Source of the DNA: Humulus lupulus
Lineage: Eukaryota > Streptophyta > Magnoliopsida > Rosales > Cannabaceae
Assembly: GCF_963169125.1 (NCBI RefSeq)
Contig: NC_084802.1
Span: 113,774,903 to 113,838,902 of the forward strand
Direction of reading: 5' to 3'
Length of the DNA stretch: 64,000 nt
Shown here piece by piece: positions 20,895 to 33,580 of this stretch; within the stretch, counting starts at the first letter, position 1; every line of letters starts with the position of its first letter. Under the pieces are notes generated by a model that saw only the letters and a list, made by a program, of their open reading frames with translations, made no database searches and was not told the DNA's origin. A program made the position numbers and the translations under genes.

Positions 20895-23121
20895 TGTAAC
20901 GCCCTACTTCCTTAGAGCCGTTACTAAGTGAGTTTTAAGACAAAACAGTGTGCAATGAACTCGCTAACCGAGGTTTTGAAACAAAAGTGTGACTAATTAA
21001 AAGTTAGGGCTGTAATCTTTGAAAATGCGACGTTTCATTAAAAAGCTTCTAGTATTAAACACTTGGGATCCCAAAATAAGGTTTGAAAACTATTTACATA
21101 TTGAAATAAGTTTACAGTTGATTAATCATAAAAATCATAGATTATTACAGCCATTTTCGAATAAACCCCCAACCAAAGCAGTCGGGCAGGCCAAACATGT
21201 ACGCGTCGCTTCACGCTCTCCGTACTCATGGTTGGTTGACTCAGTCCTTGCTTCTACCTGCCACACGGAGCACCTGTGAGCCGAAGCCCAGCAAGAAAAC
21301 CCAAATAATACATAACATATGCAAATAATATCACTGGCATAACTCACTGATAAATAGGAAATCATCAATTAAACAAACACGGCCATGCCACCCCAGAGGC
21401 CTTACCAAAGCTTGGGGTCTCGGTTCTCACCGCGAGGATAACTCATGTATCCCTTGGGTCCCACCCTGAATATAAGCATCCCATGTGCTGAGTGTTACTT
21501 TCGGCCCCACGGCCGTACCCGGCCTACGCCGCACTCGGCCATTGCCGTTCATTTCATTATAATCACACATATAATACATTCGAAATGAATCATTCACACA
21601 CATCATGATTCATTTAAGGTTAAACATTTGCACATAATACAATCTGGGGCCATGCCCTGCAATAACACAGTGGGGCCATGCCCTATTCTCGGGTGTTACG
21701 GTTTTCTTACCTGTATTCCGAGCCTCCTGATGCACTAAAGCCGCGAGCACGGTCCTCTAGCACGAGCCTCACCAACAACCTAGTCACAACACACAAGAAA
21801 CATCCCTCAATACTAATCAACCCAAAACCACTTCCCGGGACCAATCCCGCACTCTCGGGACCTCTAAAACCTTAAAACAACACCCCAGAGACATCCCCCG
21901 AACCCCCGGAGCAAAGGCCTAAAATTGCCAAAAATGTCAACCTGAAATTTGCCTTGTGCCGCGGCACCCATCAGTCAGGGACTCCCTCGCCGCGGCACGA
22001 AAAACCTGTGTCGCGGCACGCCTTCGCAGACCCAGAATTCTGGGTTTTTCCCCTGCACTATCTCTGAGCTAAAACCTTCCAAAATCATACCAAACCAATA
22101 CCCAAACCCCAAAATCAATTTAAGACTTCAAATGGACCATCTAACAACCCATAAACACTAGATTCAAGCTCAAAACACAAACATAACCAACAATCCACCC
22201 TTAGATTGCAAAAATCAGCAACTTCAAAACTCAAACTTTAAAAACTTAACTCAAGCTTTAAGTTTCACAAATCTAAACATAATCAAACTTAAATATGCAT
22301 AAATCCTTACCTTAAGTAGAGAATCTCATCCTAAGCTCCCTTGATTCATCTCCTAAGTCTCCAAATTTCAGCTCCTTCACTTCTCTTCTTCTTCTTCTTC
22401 TTCTTCTCATTGTCCTAACTTTCCTTCTCTTTAGTTTTTCTTCTCTTTATTTCTAACAAAACCAATCCATGACCAAAATGACTAAGCCCCCAAACCGTGT
22501 ACCCCATATAACCCAGCTGCCATTTATCTAATTCCCATCCAAATGACCATTTTGCCCCTCCTTGCCTATCCTTTCCCAACTAAACCTCAAGGGCACTTAA
22601 GTCCTTTCATTTCTATTTCATATCTACCATTTTCTTTCTAAAACTTGTTACTCTCAGCAGTAACAAATGGTTACCCAGGTTACTAAATCTCCAATAACCA
22701 TTACCCGCTAAATCTCAACTTAACCATAAAATTCCCGAGGTACCCCTAGGCTCCTCCCGAGCCGGGTATAGAAATCCCGTTGTGACTCTTAAGTTAACTA
22801 GCTCTCTAGGACCGTCTCGGCACGTGCATCACAATAATAAAACCACACCCGCGCGGTACAATTCACAGAATACAATTATCACATATCAATACAGTTATGC
22901 CCAACATGGCCAAAATTACAATTACGCCCTTCTAACACGATCCGGGCCTACATGCATACTAGTAAACATAGCCATGCATCTCAGTTAAACAAATAGCCAA
23001 ATAACATGCTTTAAATCATAACCATGCATTTAACTCATAAAATCACACATAAATCCCAACCTGCCCTCCTGGCACACTAATCAAGGCCCTTTAGCCTTAT
23101 TAGCGAATTTGGGTCGTTACA
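20895..23121 (-). mobile_element. Solo Tekay-type LTR with target duplication TAATG
   Basis: Starts TGTAACGACCC on the minus strand and ends GGGCGTTACA; 2227 bp. The flanks 20890-20894 and 23122-23126 are both TAATG. It includes the conserved phrase (21251-21300), a CpG island with three GCCGCGGCAC-like words (21955-22025) and a TTC run (22381-22410). No interior is present, so it arose by recombination between two LTRs. It lies inside element C. Confidence 0.93.
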
Positions 23122-23269
23122 TAATGGGTGAGCTGTAATTGCGATTCCTCTCATTTTTCTTCGATCAGATCGAGAGATGCGTTAAGTAGCCTGTTATTCT
23201 GTTCTTGATCAAACGTGCTTTGCCTGTGAGTAGTTACCGCTTCAAATGGAAGCACGGCCTTACTTCCAA

Positions 23270-23760
23270 AAGTTAGGGAAAAGGAGTATGCCTCGTGGAG
23301 GTCCTATGAGTAGTTCGGTAAGCACAAAGTACTTGCGAGAGCTGTTCGGGTCATAATCCTTTGGCTTCGTCTAACCTCTTCTTCAGGCTCACCTTCAGGG
23401 TCTTATTTACACCCTCGACCTACCCATAGGTAGGGAACCTATTAGGTCAATTCCCCATGCTACAAATGGCCATGGGGAGGAAATCATTGTTAGCTCGACT
23501 AGAGCAGCTCGGGCAACTATGGTGAAACACTGGCATTTGTCGCACTTCTGAACATACGAGATCAAATCTTGCATTAAAGTGGGCCAAAAATATCCTTGTC
23601 TCAGTACCTTCAGCGCTAGGTTTTTCCCCCAGCATGATCTCCACAAAAACCATTGTGTAGTGCTTGCAAAATGGTTTCGGCTTCCTTGGGCAGAACACAT
23701 CGCAGGAGAGGCAATGAATGACCACGCCAATATAAGGATCCATCAACAATTACGTACTAT
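23270..23760 (-). pseudogene. Element C integrase, internally deleted
   Basis: Minus strand: zinc-finger part GYFWPTLMQDLISYVQKCDK (CDKCQ at plus 23526-23546), then FVAWGIDLIGSLP with the first catalytic Asp. At about 23430-23445 the sequence jumps directly to the region encoding the part downstream of the catalytic Glu (23270-23430 matches 3041-3180). The stretch holding the second Asp and the Glu is therefore gone. Two frames overlap at 23407-23749 because of a frameshift. It cannot encode a working integrase. Confidence 0.85.
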
Positions 23761-25040
23761 GGAGCTTGATAGAGTATTTTTCTCGCGTCTTTTCTGTCAT
23801 CGGGTAACTTTCCAATTGCGAGACATTCCATTATAGGACTCATCCTTGTCGGTCTTATGTCAATCGTTCTGTCCTGCATTGCTTCTCCCGTTACACTTGG
23901 GCTTTCGAAGAACTCCACTTGTACCACATTTAATGTTTCAGCCTCTTTTGTAGTAGCAAGTCTTCCCAAAGCGTCAGCGTTAGAATTCTGCTCGCGGACT
24001 ATCTGTTCAACAGAGCTGTACTCAAATTCAGATAGTCCCCCCTAGGCCTTAGCTAGGTAGGTCGCCTTCTTGATGCCTCGAGCTTGATGCTCCCCCAATA
24101 CCTGATGTTCCAGGAGTTAGGAATCACTGTAGCATTGAATGGCTTTCACCTTCAACTCTCTTGCAACCCTCAACCCTACCAGTAAGGCATCATATTCTGC
24201 TTCGTTGTTGGGTGCCTCAAATCTGAATCTTCGAGATGTATGGAATTGATGTCCCTCTGGCGAGATTAAGATTATCCCAGCTCCTGATCCATTCTCATTC
24301 GACGATCCATCAACGAAGATTTTCTAAAATTCCTGCGCTAGCTCCCTCATGAGCTCGTCTTGGAAACCAGTGCATTCAGCCATAAAATCAGCAAGGCCCT
24401 TACTCTTGATTGAAGTCTGTGGTGTATATAATATCTCGAACTAGCTAAGTTTGATGGCCCATTTTAAAAGACATCCTGACGTTTCAGGTTTTTGCAAAAC
24501 CTGCCTTAAAGGTTGGTCGGTTAAGATGTTGATATAATGGGACTGGAAGTATGGCTGGAGCTTTCTGGTAGTCAATATCAGACAGAATGTCTGCTTCTCT
24601 ATCAGTGGGTATCATGACTCAGCTCTGAGAAGCCTCTTGCTTACATAATACACTGGTTTTTGAGAGCGGTCTTCTTCCTGAACTAACACGACATTCACAA
24701 CATTCTCTATCACGGCCAGATAAAGGAATAGAGACTCTCTAGGTATTGATTTAGATAATACCGAGGGCTCGACCAGATGCATTTTTAGGTCGTGGAATGC
24801 CTATTCGCACTCCTCAGTCCACTCAAATTTCTTGTTTCCTTTGTGCAAGTTGTACAATGGCAGACACTTGTCACTGGATTTTGAAATGAAGTGAATCAAA
24901 GCCGCCACCCTTCCAATTAGGTTTTGAACTTCTTTTCGAGACATGGGAGGAGGAATTTCTAACAATGATCTGATTTTTTCAAGATTCTCCTCTATTCTCC
25001 TCATGTTGACTATGAACCCCATAAACTTTCCAGATGCCAC
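23760..25040 (-). pseudogene. Element C RNase H pair (RT-linked and archaeal-type)
   Basis: From right to left on plus: RT thumb/connection GFIVNMRRIEENLEKI and VQNLIGRVAALIHFISKSSD (25020-24880); first RNase H with VIENVVNVVLVQEEDRSQKP and PVYYVSKRLLRAES; then the second domain with IFVDGSSNENGSGAGIIL (catalytic Asp in VDGSS, plus 24303-24320) and NNEAEYDALLVGLRVARELK (catalytic Glu, 24183-24206). A second, archaeal-like RNase H is an established trait of Tat elements. Several stops (for example in LKWAIKLS*FEIL) inactivate it. Confidence 0.85.
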
Positions 25041-25510
25041 CCTGAAAGTGCATTATGGGGATTTAGCTTCATGTCATATCTCCTTAATATTCCAAAACAT
25101 TCTTCCACATTGGATACATGGTTATTGGCAGTCTTCAACTTGAGAAGCATGTCATCGACATACACCTCCATATTTGTCCTGTTCTGGTTAGCGAACTTTT
25201 TTTTGACCAAGCGTTGGTATGTAGCCCCGGCATTATTCAATCTGAATGGCATAACTTTGTAACAATATACGTTATGCTCGGTCATGAAACTAGTATGCTC
25301 CTCTGGTTATATCCAGAGTACGCGTCCCTCGTGACCTGCCATGGCATCCACCAATTGGTCAATCCTAGGCAGTGGGAAACAATTCTTGGGACAAGCATTT
25401 TTTAGGTCGGAGAAGTCGATACAGGTTCTCCACTTCCCGTTTAGCTTAGGGACCAGCACGGGATTGGCCACCCAGATTAGGTATTTTGCCTCCCGGATTA
25501 ACCTGCATTT
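25010..25510 (-). pseudogene. Element C reverse transcriptase
   Basis: The minus strand encodes ANPVLVPKLNGKWRTCIDFS, LKNACPKNCFPLPRIDQLVD, then YCYKVMPFRLNNAGATYQRL and the catalytic box MEVYVDDMLLK (YVDDM at plus 25148-25162). A stretch after AGHE is short and contains a stop, so the first palm Asp region (DAYSGYNQI in relatives) is lost. The overlapping plus frames are shadows. Confidence 0.9.
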
Positions 25511-25852
25511 TAGTAACCGATTTACTTATTCCTCAAGGGCTTCCGCTCAAACCAATTTGCTTCTTCCAAATTTAAAGTGTGCATATTATATTTGGACTGA
25601 TTCCCACCATATCCTCATGTGACCAAGCGATGACGTCCAGGTTTTTCTGTAAAAAATCGACAAGCTCCGTCTTTCTTTTGTTGTCAAGATTCTTTCCAAT
25701 CTTTACGACTCTTGAATCTTCTTTGGGATCTATGTTTACTTCCTCGAGCTCTCCTATGTCTTTAAGCTCTGATCTATCTTTGCCTACCCGCGGTTTAATG
25801 TCGTCTGTCCCACGACTAACTTCTACTTCCTAGAACTCCTCACCTTCATCAT

Positions 25853-26308
25853 TTATGACCATTGCTTGTTGCCCGGGTTGTGATTTTCCCTTAATAGAAA
25901 TGCTATAGCATTCCTTGGCAGTGAGTTGATCGCCTCTGACTGTGCATATCCCGTAGCTGAGGGGAATTTCATTGCCAGGTGACGGATATAGGTTATGGCT
26001 TCAAACTCCATCAGTGCAGGTTGGCCCAAAATTACATTGTATGCGGCTGGACAATCGATTACCACGAACTCGAGTACTTTGGAAATAGTTTGTGGCTCTT
26101 CTCCCAATGTCACCACCAGTTCGATTGTCCTGATGGCCACTGAACCTTCACCCGAAAACAAGTAAAAGGTCATCGAGGTTGCCTTCAAATCGATTACGGA
26201 TAACCCCATTTTTTCCAAGGTGGACCTGAAAAGTAGATTTATAGAGCTTCCGTTATCCACTAGTGTTCTTCGGACACTTCGGTTGGCGAGAAAAACTATT
26301 ACTACCAA
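25853..26308 (-). pseudogene. Element C aspartic protease
   Basis: The longest clean pol piece of element C. The active-site loop LVDNGSSINLLF (plus 26243-26260) has the catalytic Asp-x-Gly-Ser form typical of Tat proteases, followed by a flap-like stretch and the ILGQPALMEFEAI segment that corresponds to the ILGRP..N motif (Arg replaced by Gln). It would cleave the Gag-Pol polyprotein. The frame spans about 150 codons. It is isolated from gag and RT by stops on both sides. Confidence 0.85.
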
Positions 26309-26309
26309 T

Positions 26310-27453
26310 GGATAATTATGTGGGAATTGGACGTGGCTAGCATCCTCTTTCGTGAAAATGATTTATTGATTTTTCAATCGATGTTGTTTCAATAATCATT
26401 GCTCCGGGACGAACTGCACCTCGTTATGAGCCTTCAGCTCATTAATGTACCTATTTTGGGCCTCGCTGCTCGTGCCCGCCAAATGAGGTCCTCCTGCAAT
26501 AGTGGTTATATCTTCCCCCACTATCGGAGGAGGTTTGACCTAATTTGCCTGAGCTTCGGATTGGCCTATCGGAGCTTCAGGGACTGATTGAGGGTTCTGC
26601 CCGGTGGGCTAATTAGGAATCGCTCGATTTCAGGCATACTGGAACAATGGTCCAGCTTTGATGAGAGTTTCAATTTCATCCTTCAGCTGCCGGCAGTCAT
26701 CAGTGTTATGACTGACATCATTATGGAATCTGTAGAATTTTGAGGATCTCTCTTCACCCTCTGGTTCCTCAACGGTTATGTCTTCCTCCATGGAAGACAA
26801 TTAGAATTTTCCAGAAAAATGATCTCTCGGGTGTCTGTTAGGTCGGTATAAGTAGCGTAGATAGGTTTGAACTTCTCCACATACTTGTTTTTCTTCGACC
26901 CACGCTGGTCGCCCTCACCACTCGCCTTCCTTTTATTATTCCCCCATTGGTTATTCTGGACAATGATTTGAGTTGTAGCTGCAACATCTGCTATCGCTCC
27001 AACGGGTTGGACAGGGGTCTGGCTGGTTCCTGTGACAGAAGCTCACGCCTCTTCCAAGTTTATCCATTCATGAGCTTGGGCCAAGAATTCTTCTACGCTC
27101 TTAACTCATTTTCTTTGGAGTTCCTGCCATAGGTCGCCCCCGATGAGGATTCCCATCCTCATCACCATGAGCTTAAAGCTGTCATCAGCATCCCTAGCTC
27201 ATGTAGCAACATTGGCAAATCTGCTTAGATATGCCTTCAGCATCTCGCCAGGTTACTGCTTCACGTTGGCCAAAGAATTAGCCTCAACCCGAGTTCCCTG
27301 TGAAGCTCAAAATGCTTTTTTTGAAATTGGAAGAAAATTTCTTCCACGAGCTTATGGAATGCCTCTTGTATTGTTTAAACCACGGCCTGGCAGGCCCTAC
27401 CAGAGTTGCAGGAAACAGGATACATCTTAGATCAAGCCTGACATTGTGGGCCA
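26310..27453 (-). pseudogene. Element C gag C-terminus and protease linker
   Basis: Degenerate continuation of gag on the minus strand. Phrases matching capsid (an Asp/Leu-rich stretch near 27250 and a RSSKFYRFHNDVSHNTDDCR-like segment near 26700-26740, a His/Cys pattern typical of Tat Gag) can be read between stops. No intact frame. Confidence 0.55.
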
Positions 27454-28620
27454 TCATATTGTGTTAAACATTCCGAGGTGATCAGACGGATCTCCATAAA
27501 ACATTGACATGTGTGGCATCCTAAAACCTATTGGATATTTTTCTGCTATAATGTTTGGAGCAAAAGGCTCGAGCTCCTCGTCTAAGTGAAAATCATCATT
27601 TTTGTTCCCAGAGAAGAGTCTCTTCATTTGTTCTTCCATTAATGCTAGTCTCTCTAGGGTTTCGTCCCCAGTCCCTAGGTTAGCTGGGGGTTGTTCAACA
27701 ACTCCCATCCTATCATACGCATTTGACGGGTTATTATCCCTCCATGCTCGAGCTTGGTTAGCTGGGGCATTCCTATGGTCGCCTACCATGGACGGACCTC
27801 CCTCATGTCAAGTATAGCTAATATCTTCATCCTGGGCTAGATACCTTCTCTGTGAGTTCAAATGATCTCGCAAGTCGGGTTGTGGATTATACCGAGGACT
27901 CTGTACTGAAATCAAATGATGTCTTACGTCACTCTTGGACTTGCCACCACGATGGCGTTCTGTCCAATCACTTTCGTTTGCGAAGCATACAGCTCGCGGT
28001 AGAGATCGAGGGCCTGGATTCTCAACACGCATTCATGGGGAGGAATTATTCGCGGATGGGGGAGGATTTCTCCTGCTGTCCCCATACGCAAGAATATCTC
28101 AATGAGGATGAGGTGGTGTCCCTAGGTATCTGTGCCTGGCACTCCGATCGTGGTACATAGGGATTTGTAGGAGCATTTTGCCTTCGTGAGCCTGTCCCAG
28201 CCTCTTCTTATGGATTGTCATGGACGTTTCTGGGGATCTGTGAAGAAGGCACCGAAATTGGGGTCGCAGTCCTAACCGATCGACTGACATGCTGATGACC
28301 CCTGTGATGGTCAGTGGGGTGAACATTGTGGTGGTGTCGCCCTGAAGGCACAAAAAATGGACTAGCGGTTCTAACAGATCGACTTCGTTTAGACCGGTTA
28401 TTCCCGTGGGACTTATGAGACCCACTTTGCCTCTTTCCGACATAAACATCGGTTGCAAGAGGAGGTAACCAAGCCAAAACATCCTCAATTTTCCTGTTTG
28501 CTCTAGCGATATGGCTCCTCAACTGCATGTTTTCCACCTCGATGGTAGTTAGATAGCCTGGGTTAGAGTTCGGCGGTAATGACAATGAACTCCTAGTATT
28601 GCCCTGACCCGTCGATTGTT
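27454..28620 (-). pseudogene. Element C gag
   Basis: Located just inside the PBS. The minus strand shows a low-complexity N-terminus (Arg/Ser/His-rich, 28585-28000) and then the Tat capsid hallmark FAPNIIAEKYPIGFRMPHMS followed by FYGDPSDHLGMFNTI (27560-27454). Further capsid helices can be followed into 27440-27000, but with stops. Frames at 28488, 28585, 28032 and 27789 switch, so several frameshifts are present. Confidence 0.75.
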
Positions 28621-28772
28621 TTCCCGGGCATTGTTGAACATCCAGACCCCTTTCATTGGGATCAGCAGTAGGTTGGGCCTCCTGCCCACCAGGCTATTCT
28701 ACCTCATTATCGTGCATCGAATGGGTGACCACTATGATGAAAATTGATTGGAACTTGTGAAGCACTAATTTA

Positions 28773-28790
28773 CTCTCAATGAAAGCACCA
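28773..28790 (-). other. Primer-binding site of element C
   Basis: Minus strand TGGTGCTTTCATTGAGAG begins with TGG, three bases after the LTR end, as required for pairing with a tRNA 3' CCA end. It differs from the tRNA-Met site of the Tekay elements. Which tRNA it pairs with is not decidable here. Confidence 0.7.
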
Positions 28791-28793
28791 AAC

Positions 28794-29490
28794 TATTGAC
28801 GCAATTTTTAGCGAACAGTATATTAAACTATAATGAAATAACTAGAACTCACTCAAAAACACAAAACTTTTACGTGGTTCACTGGTTAAAATCCACCTAG
28901 TCCACGAGTCAATATTATTGTTGTTTCTCTCTCTACTTTGGCAGAGTTTTGGTAATACATAATAATGGCCCCCTTTTCCTGTCCAATATTCCCAGTATTT
29001 ATAGGGGAATCCCATGAACAGGTTTGGGTAACCGTGTAAACAAACTGCATAATTATACATATGAGATATAATTAATACAGATTATACCCATATACACTGG
29101 GATATGATTTGATAACATAATAAATATGTTCATTCTATCTTGGGTAATAAGTGACATAAATACGATATAGCCTGGTCATTAATGAGCGTATAAAGAATCC
29201 CTGACTCTTGGGATCCTTCAGTATGCGCATGTCTAATTCATCACGAGTTGCATATCTCACCCGAGCTCATGCTTTGACAGCTATCTGACTCCGAGCTCAT
29301 GTTTGACAACTATCTTACTCTTAGCTCGTAATGAATTCTTGACGCCTAATATTAGGTCTGGCCATTATTAATCTCGAACTTCTCACATGGTTAATAATCA
29401 TATACTCTACCTGGTTATCTTTCAAAGTATTTATCTGCCAACTGTACCCTAGCTGAGTGAGTGAACTCGTGTTAAAATCAGGGTATAACA
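28794..29490 (-). mobile_element. Element C 5' LTR
   Basis: 697 bp, minus strand TGTTATACCC...GCGTCAATA. A TATA box on the minus strand lies at plus 28994-29006 (CCTATAAATACTG). The duplication GGGTC on the outside supports a left end in TA rather than CA. It matches the Tat LTR at 8937-9623 in the R/U5 part, more loosely upstream. Confidence 0.88.
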
Positions 29491-31456
29491 GGGTCCAATA
29501 CCCTATTGGGCGAGCCTAGGGTTATTTTGGGAAGTTTAAAGTATATTTTGGATTTTTCGAGTAATGGGTAAGTATTTGGTAGTTATTTGGGCATTATGAG
29601 ATTAATTGGGAATTTATAGGACTAATCAAGGAATTAGCGGGAAATGTGGCAAATGATGATTTTTCCCTTTGGGCCATTTAAGGTTCAGGGCATGCTTAAG
29701 GGTGTTTTGGTCCTTTGGCCAAGGGATAGGCTTGGTTTAAGGACTTCAGTAGAAGCTTAGGAGGGACTTGAGTCTTCTTGGGAAGCAATCACAAGGAAAA
29801 ACAAACTAAGGAGCTGCTTTCGCTCTCTCTCTCTCTCTCTCTTTCCACCACTCATGTTTTCTCTCTCCCTCACTTGTGCATAAGGGAGTTTTGAGGTTTT
29901 GGAGGAGGGAACTTAAGGAATTTAGCAGAAATTTTGGAGAATTGAGGCTAGAAGTAGACAAGGAACAACTTGGGGATTGAAGCTACAAACTTAGGTAAGA
30001 ATTATGTCATGTTTTGCTACGAATTTAGATGTTTAGGTTGAGTTTAGGCAGACTTTTGGATGTTGAATGACTTTTGGTTTAGGGTAGTAATTTCTGTAGG
30101 TTTTGGGGTGCTTAGTTTGGTTATGTTGCTGTGATATGAACTCTGGGTTTAATTTTGAGAGTAGGGGTTGAATTGCGTGAAGATTTATGGGTTTGGTTGG
30201 GAGAAAACACAGAAGGAAACTGGGTTTTCTAGATTCGGAGGCCCGAGCCGCGGCCCACCTGTTTGAAGGGGTTGGAAACGCCTCTGATTTTCCAAGGCGT
30301 CGCGACATGAGGGAGCATGCCGCGGTCCGTGTCCTCTAGCAGTTAGAGCCTTGCCCTCTGACCAAGTAGCGGGTCGCGACCCTAAAGGGCATGTTGCAGC
30401 CCTAAATGGAAAAATAGGGGAGGTTAAGGTTTTTAGCTTAGGAACTCAAATTTTAAGGCTCGGGAAGGATTTACTACTCGATTTTGTATAATTCGATGTC
30501 CCAGAGGCTATTATTTGATTCCAAAGCTTTTGAATGGTTTACAATCTTAATGGTTATCAACTATCGCATTGTGACTAGGTTATATCGCAAGGGCTCAGAA
30601 TTAGGGTCGTGCTCAGGGCTGTCATACGCTTGCTACTTGGGACTTGAGGTAAGAAAATTGCACCAGAGTTGTGATTGGGGGCTTAAACCCCCTTATATGA
30701 ATATGTTATGAATATGAATATACCTTTGTGTGGAATATATGGATTGGCATGCTTGTATACACTACAATTGATTATATGCTATGCATTGTGTATTGTGAAT
30801 ATATATATATGTTTGCAGACTGGCCTAAGGGTACCGGGGGGTCGATAGCAAGCGTACGGGCCTGGGTATTATACCATAAATAGAAGTGTGGTTCACACTT
30901 AATCATTTTGATTGACTGATGAGCTTGATTTACATACCCGACTAAATTGAATATTATTGCTGGTTGGCTATTTATATCCTATCGATAATTGAGTTTGATG
31001 ATTAATAATTACTGTCTTTATACTGTTGCTTAGCTGTGCATGCTGGTTTAAGTTTTCTTGTTGAGCCTTGGCTCATGGGTGCTACGTTGTGCAGGTAAGG
31101 AGATAGCGGGACTGGCCATGAGTTGGAGAGCTTTATTGGTGGTGTGTACATATGCAACCTACTCTATTTCCACGGTCGGGATAGCTAGGAAAGAACTAGC
31201 GTTAAACCCTATTTTGCTGCTTCGGATGGCCAAATTGTATTCTATTTGTCTTTTATTGGTCTGTAAACTGATTTTGGGATTCTGTCTATAAACTTAATAT
31301 TTTAATGAAAAATAACGATTTTGTTGACCAAATCTTTTAATACTTGACCTTGACTTAGTCTTTAATTACACATTTAAGTTTCAAACGACTTGCTTAGCAG
31401 GTTAAGCATTATTTTAAACACACAGTGTAATGGTCTTGGTTATCTAGGGCGTTACA
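29491..31456 (+). mobile_element. Element B 3' LTR, second part
   Basis: Resumes with GGGTCCAATACCC, continuing the CACAACGGGGTC word left at 20604, and ends GGGCGTTACA at 31456. Together the two parts give about 2.3 kb, the length of the element A LTR. It contains a CT run (29822-29843), a CpG island (30240-30410) and the conserved phrase TTGTTGAGCCTTGGCTCATG...GTGCAGGTAA (31058-31097). Short frames at 30484 and 31058 are not genes. Confidence 0.88.
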
Positions 31457-33580
31457 CTCAATCAAATCTATATGTAGATTGGATGATCGATTGATTAAAA
31501 AAGATAGCTAGGATACTTTATAGGCTTCAAGATGTATTCTTCTATTTTTCTATGTGCATTGATTGAATGTATAAATATTTGTATTGATCCTGTCTTGGTA
31601 TTAATAATTTTTCAAAACCCCACCCTTCCGCTGTTACTCTGATTTTCTATTTTAATATCAACATCAATTCGATGTTCTCAATTGATAAATAAATCAATTC
31701 AATGAGACATTTAGACTTGATTTAATCAAAGACGGTGTAGAGACCATGGATCCATGAATACAAGCTACAATAAATTCTCATGAGTTTATTTATAGTATAA
31801 ATTATCCCACAACTTATTTATTCCTTGTGACTGCATTATAGACTCAGAATTGGACTCTTGAATTCATAGAACGTATTTCCACTAATGTAGATACCTTATC
31901 CATTGTTATAACCATTACCGTTAGTAAATCCTCTATCGATGACCTCATAACGAGTCAAATGAATTTTACCATTTTACCCCTCATTGGTATTTTATCCTTA
32001 ACTCCCACTAAGTTCCTTGCAAATGATAATTAAACTTAATTACAGAAATGAGTACTCAATCATTTAACCATTTGAACTAAGTTATTAAGAGAATCATATT
32101 TTCACTTCTACTATGAAAGCTATAGATTTCATATCTATTATAAATTCACTCATTCAATTACACCATTGAATCTCCAAGATGTAAGTATAGGATATGTCAT
32201 AGGGTAAGTTTTTAATGAACAAATCAAAAGATCTAGATAATATAATTAATAGAAATGTTATCACCCAGATCGACTTGACCTATGCTCAAAGTTGTGACAC
32301 TGATTAGATTTGATAATAACAATACTTATTTATATATCAATGATCAATGTAACTAGATACATCAAACATGAATGAACATATTTTTGTTATGCTCATTTCT
32401 CTTTTATTTGATCAGGCTCTATTACTTATTTTATGTTCAACTTCGTTCATTTTCTTCTCCAGCCGTTATCCTATCTATACAAACTCTTTAAACCTACATG
32501 GTCGGTGAAGATGGTGGGAGATGCTTCCATGTAATAATTCTCCTGCACATGCTCACATTTTTTGTTTGCTCGATCTGTGAAGAAATATGTTCTCGTACTT
32601 CATTATTTTCTAAGAAGATGAAGATTGTTGCTTGTGGCACAAATATCTTCGTATGAGCAGAATTTTCAACAGAGCATATTGATGCTCTACTTCTTGCCTG
32701 TTTCAGAAATTCTCGATAGCTGTCTTCCTCATTACATTTCTTGCAAATGTTATGGGGTTGGGTTTCATATTCTACAAAGAGAAATACTTATCTATTCTAG
32801 ACGAATGGCAAGGATGGACCATTACCATCCCTTATATCGAAGCCCATTTTGAAATGTTTAATGTAATTGTAACTATATTTCTATTTGATCACTATCATTT
32901 TCTGTAGCTATTATGTTAAGAGATTGCTTGTAAACAACTCCTAATCACTAAACAGATCCACTTCACCATTGTCTGTTGATTTTACCATCCCATATTTCCT
33001 TACTTTCCTTACTATCTCCACATGATCTTCAACATTTTTCTACTTCCCGCACTAGCCTTTGCTTGATTGGGCACTGTTCTCCATGAAAGCTTACTACATC
33101 GTTCAATAAGGGAGTCGTTTTCTGAGTTGGTCCCGCACTTCTGATCTCTGGCGTTACTTGCTTAATGATCTTTGGATTCCCTTTTTTTTTTGCTGTCGTT
33201 AGCGCTTATATTTTCTCATGCTACTTTTTGCTAAGCAAACCTTAATTTGTTTTCTTCTCATGTCAGTTCGTTGTTCTGTTTTTGTTTTTAATCTTGCATC
33301 TTCTCTATGTCTGGTTTAATAGTCAATGTTATGAACTTTGATATTAATATGCAAAATGATTATCAATCTAAAAGGTGAATATCAATCTACAGAGTAGTTA
33401 GTTGAAAGTAAAAGTGTGTCATCTTTTGATTTTCGTATCATTAATTCAACAAATACAAACATAAAACTTGCAAATTTATTCGAGTAAAATCATACGAGAT
33501 ACAATCTTTTTCCTCTTTTCTTTATTCTAAAAAAAATTCATACTTTATTAATATCTTTGGTAAGATTATAAAATACAAAT
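31457..33580. other. Unclassified AT-rich region
   Basis: No coding sequence I recognise. Read on the minus strand, 31480-32400 has the low-complexity style of a copia LTR or leader (phrases such as ACTCATGAGAATTTATTG), but no terminal TG/CA pair or duplication is found. A short frame at 32625-32852 has no known motif. Confidence 0.4.

Larger units (their letters stand above)
20605..29490 (-). mobile_element. Element C: Tat-type Ty3/gypsy element, inactive
   Basis: Minus-strand element with 5' LTR (28794-29490), PBS (28773-28790), gag, protease, RT, two RNase H regions, an integrase fragment and a truncated 3' LTR (20605-20850). It is flanked by the 5-bp duplication GGGTC (20600-20604 and 29491-29495), and the two flanks join into one continuous Tekay LTR. 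It contains a solo Tekay LTR at 20895-23121. Between the truncated 3' LTR and the integrase a large part has been deleted. Confidence 0.88.

Noticed and set aside
25071..25833. Plus-strand frames opposite element C RT
   Set aside because: The minus strand carries YVDD and other RT motifs; the plus frames are shadows.
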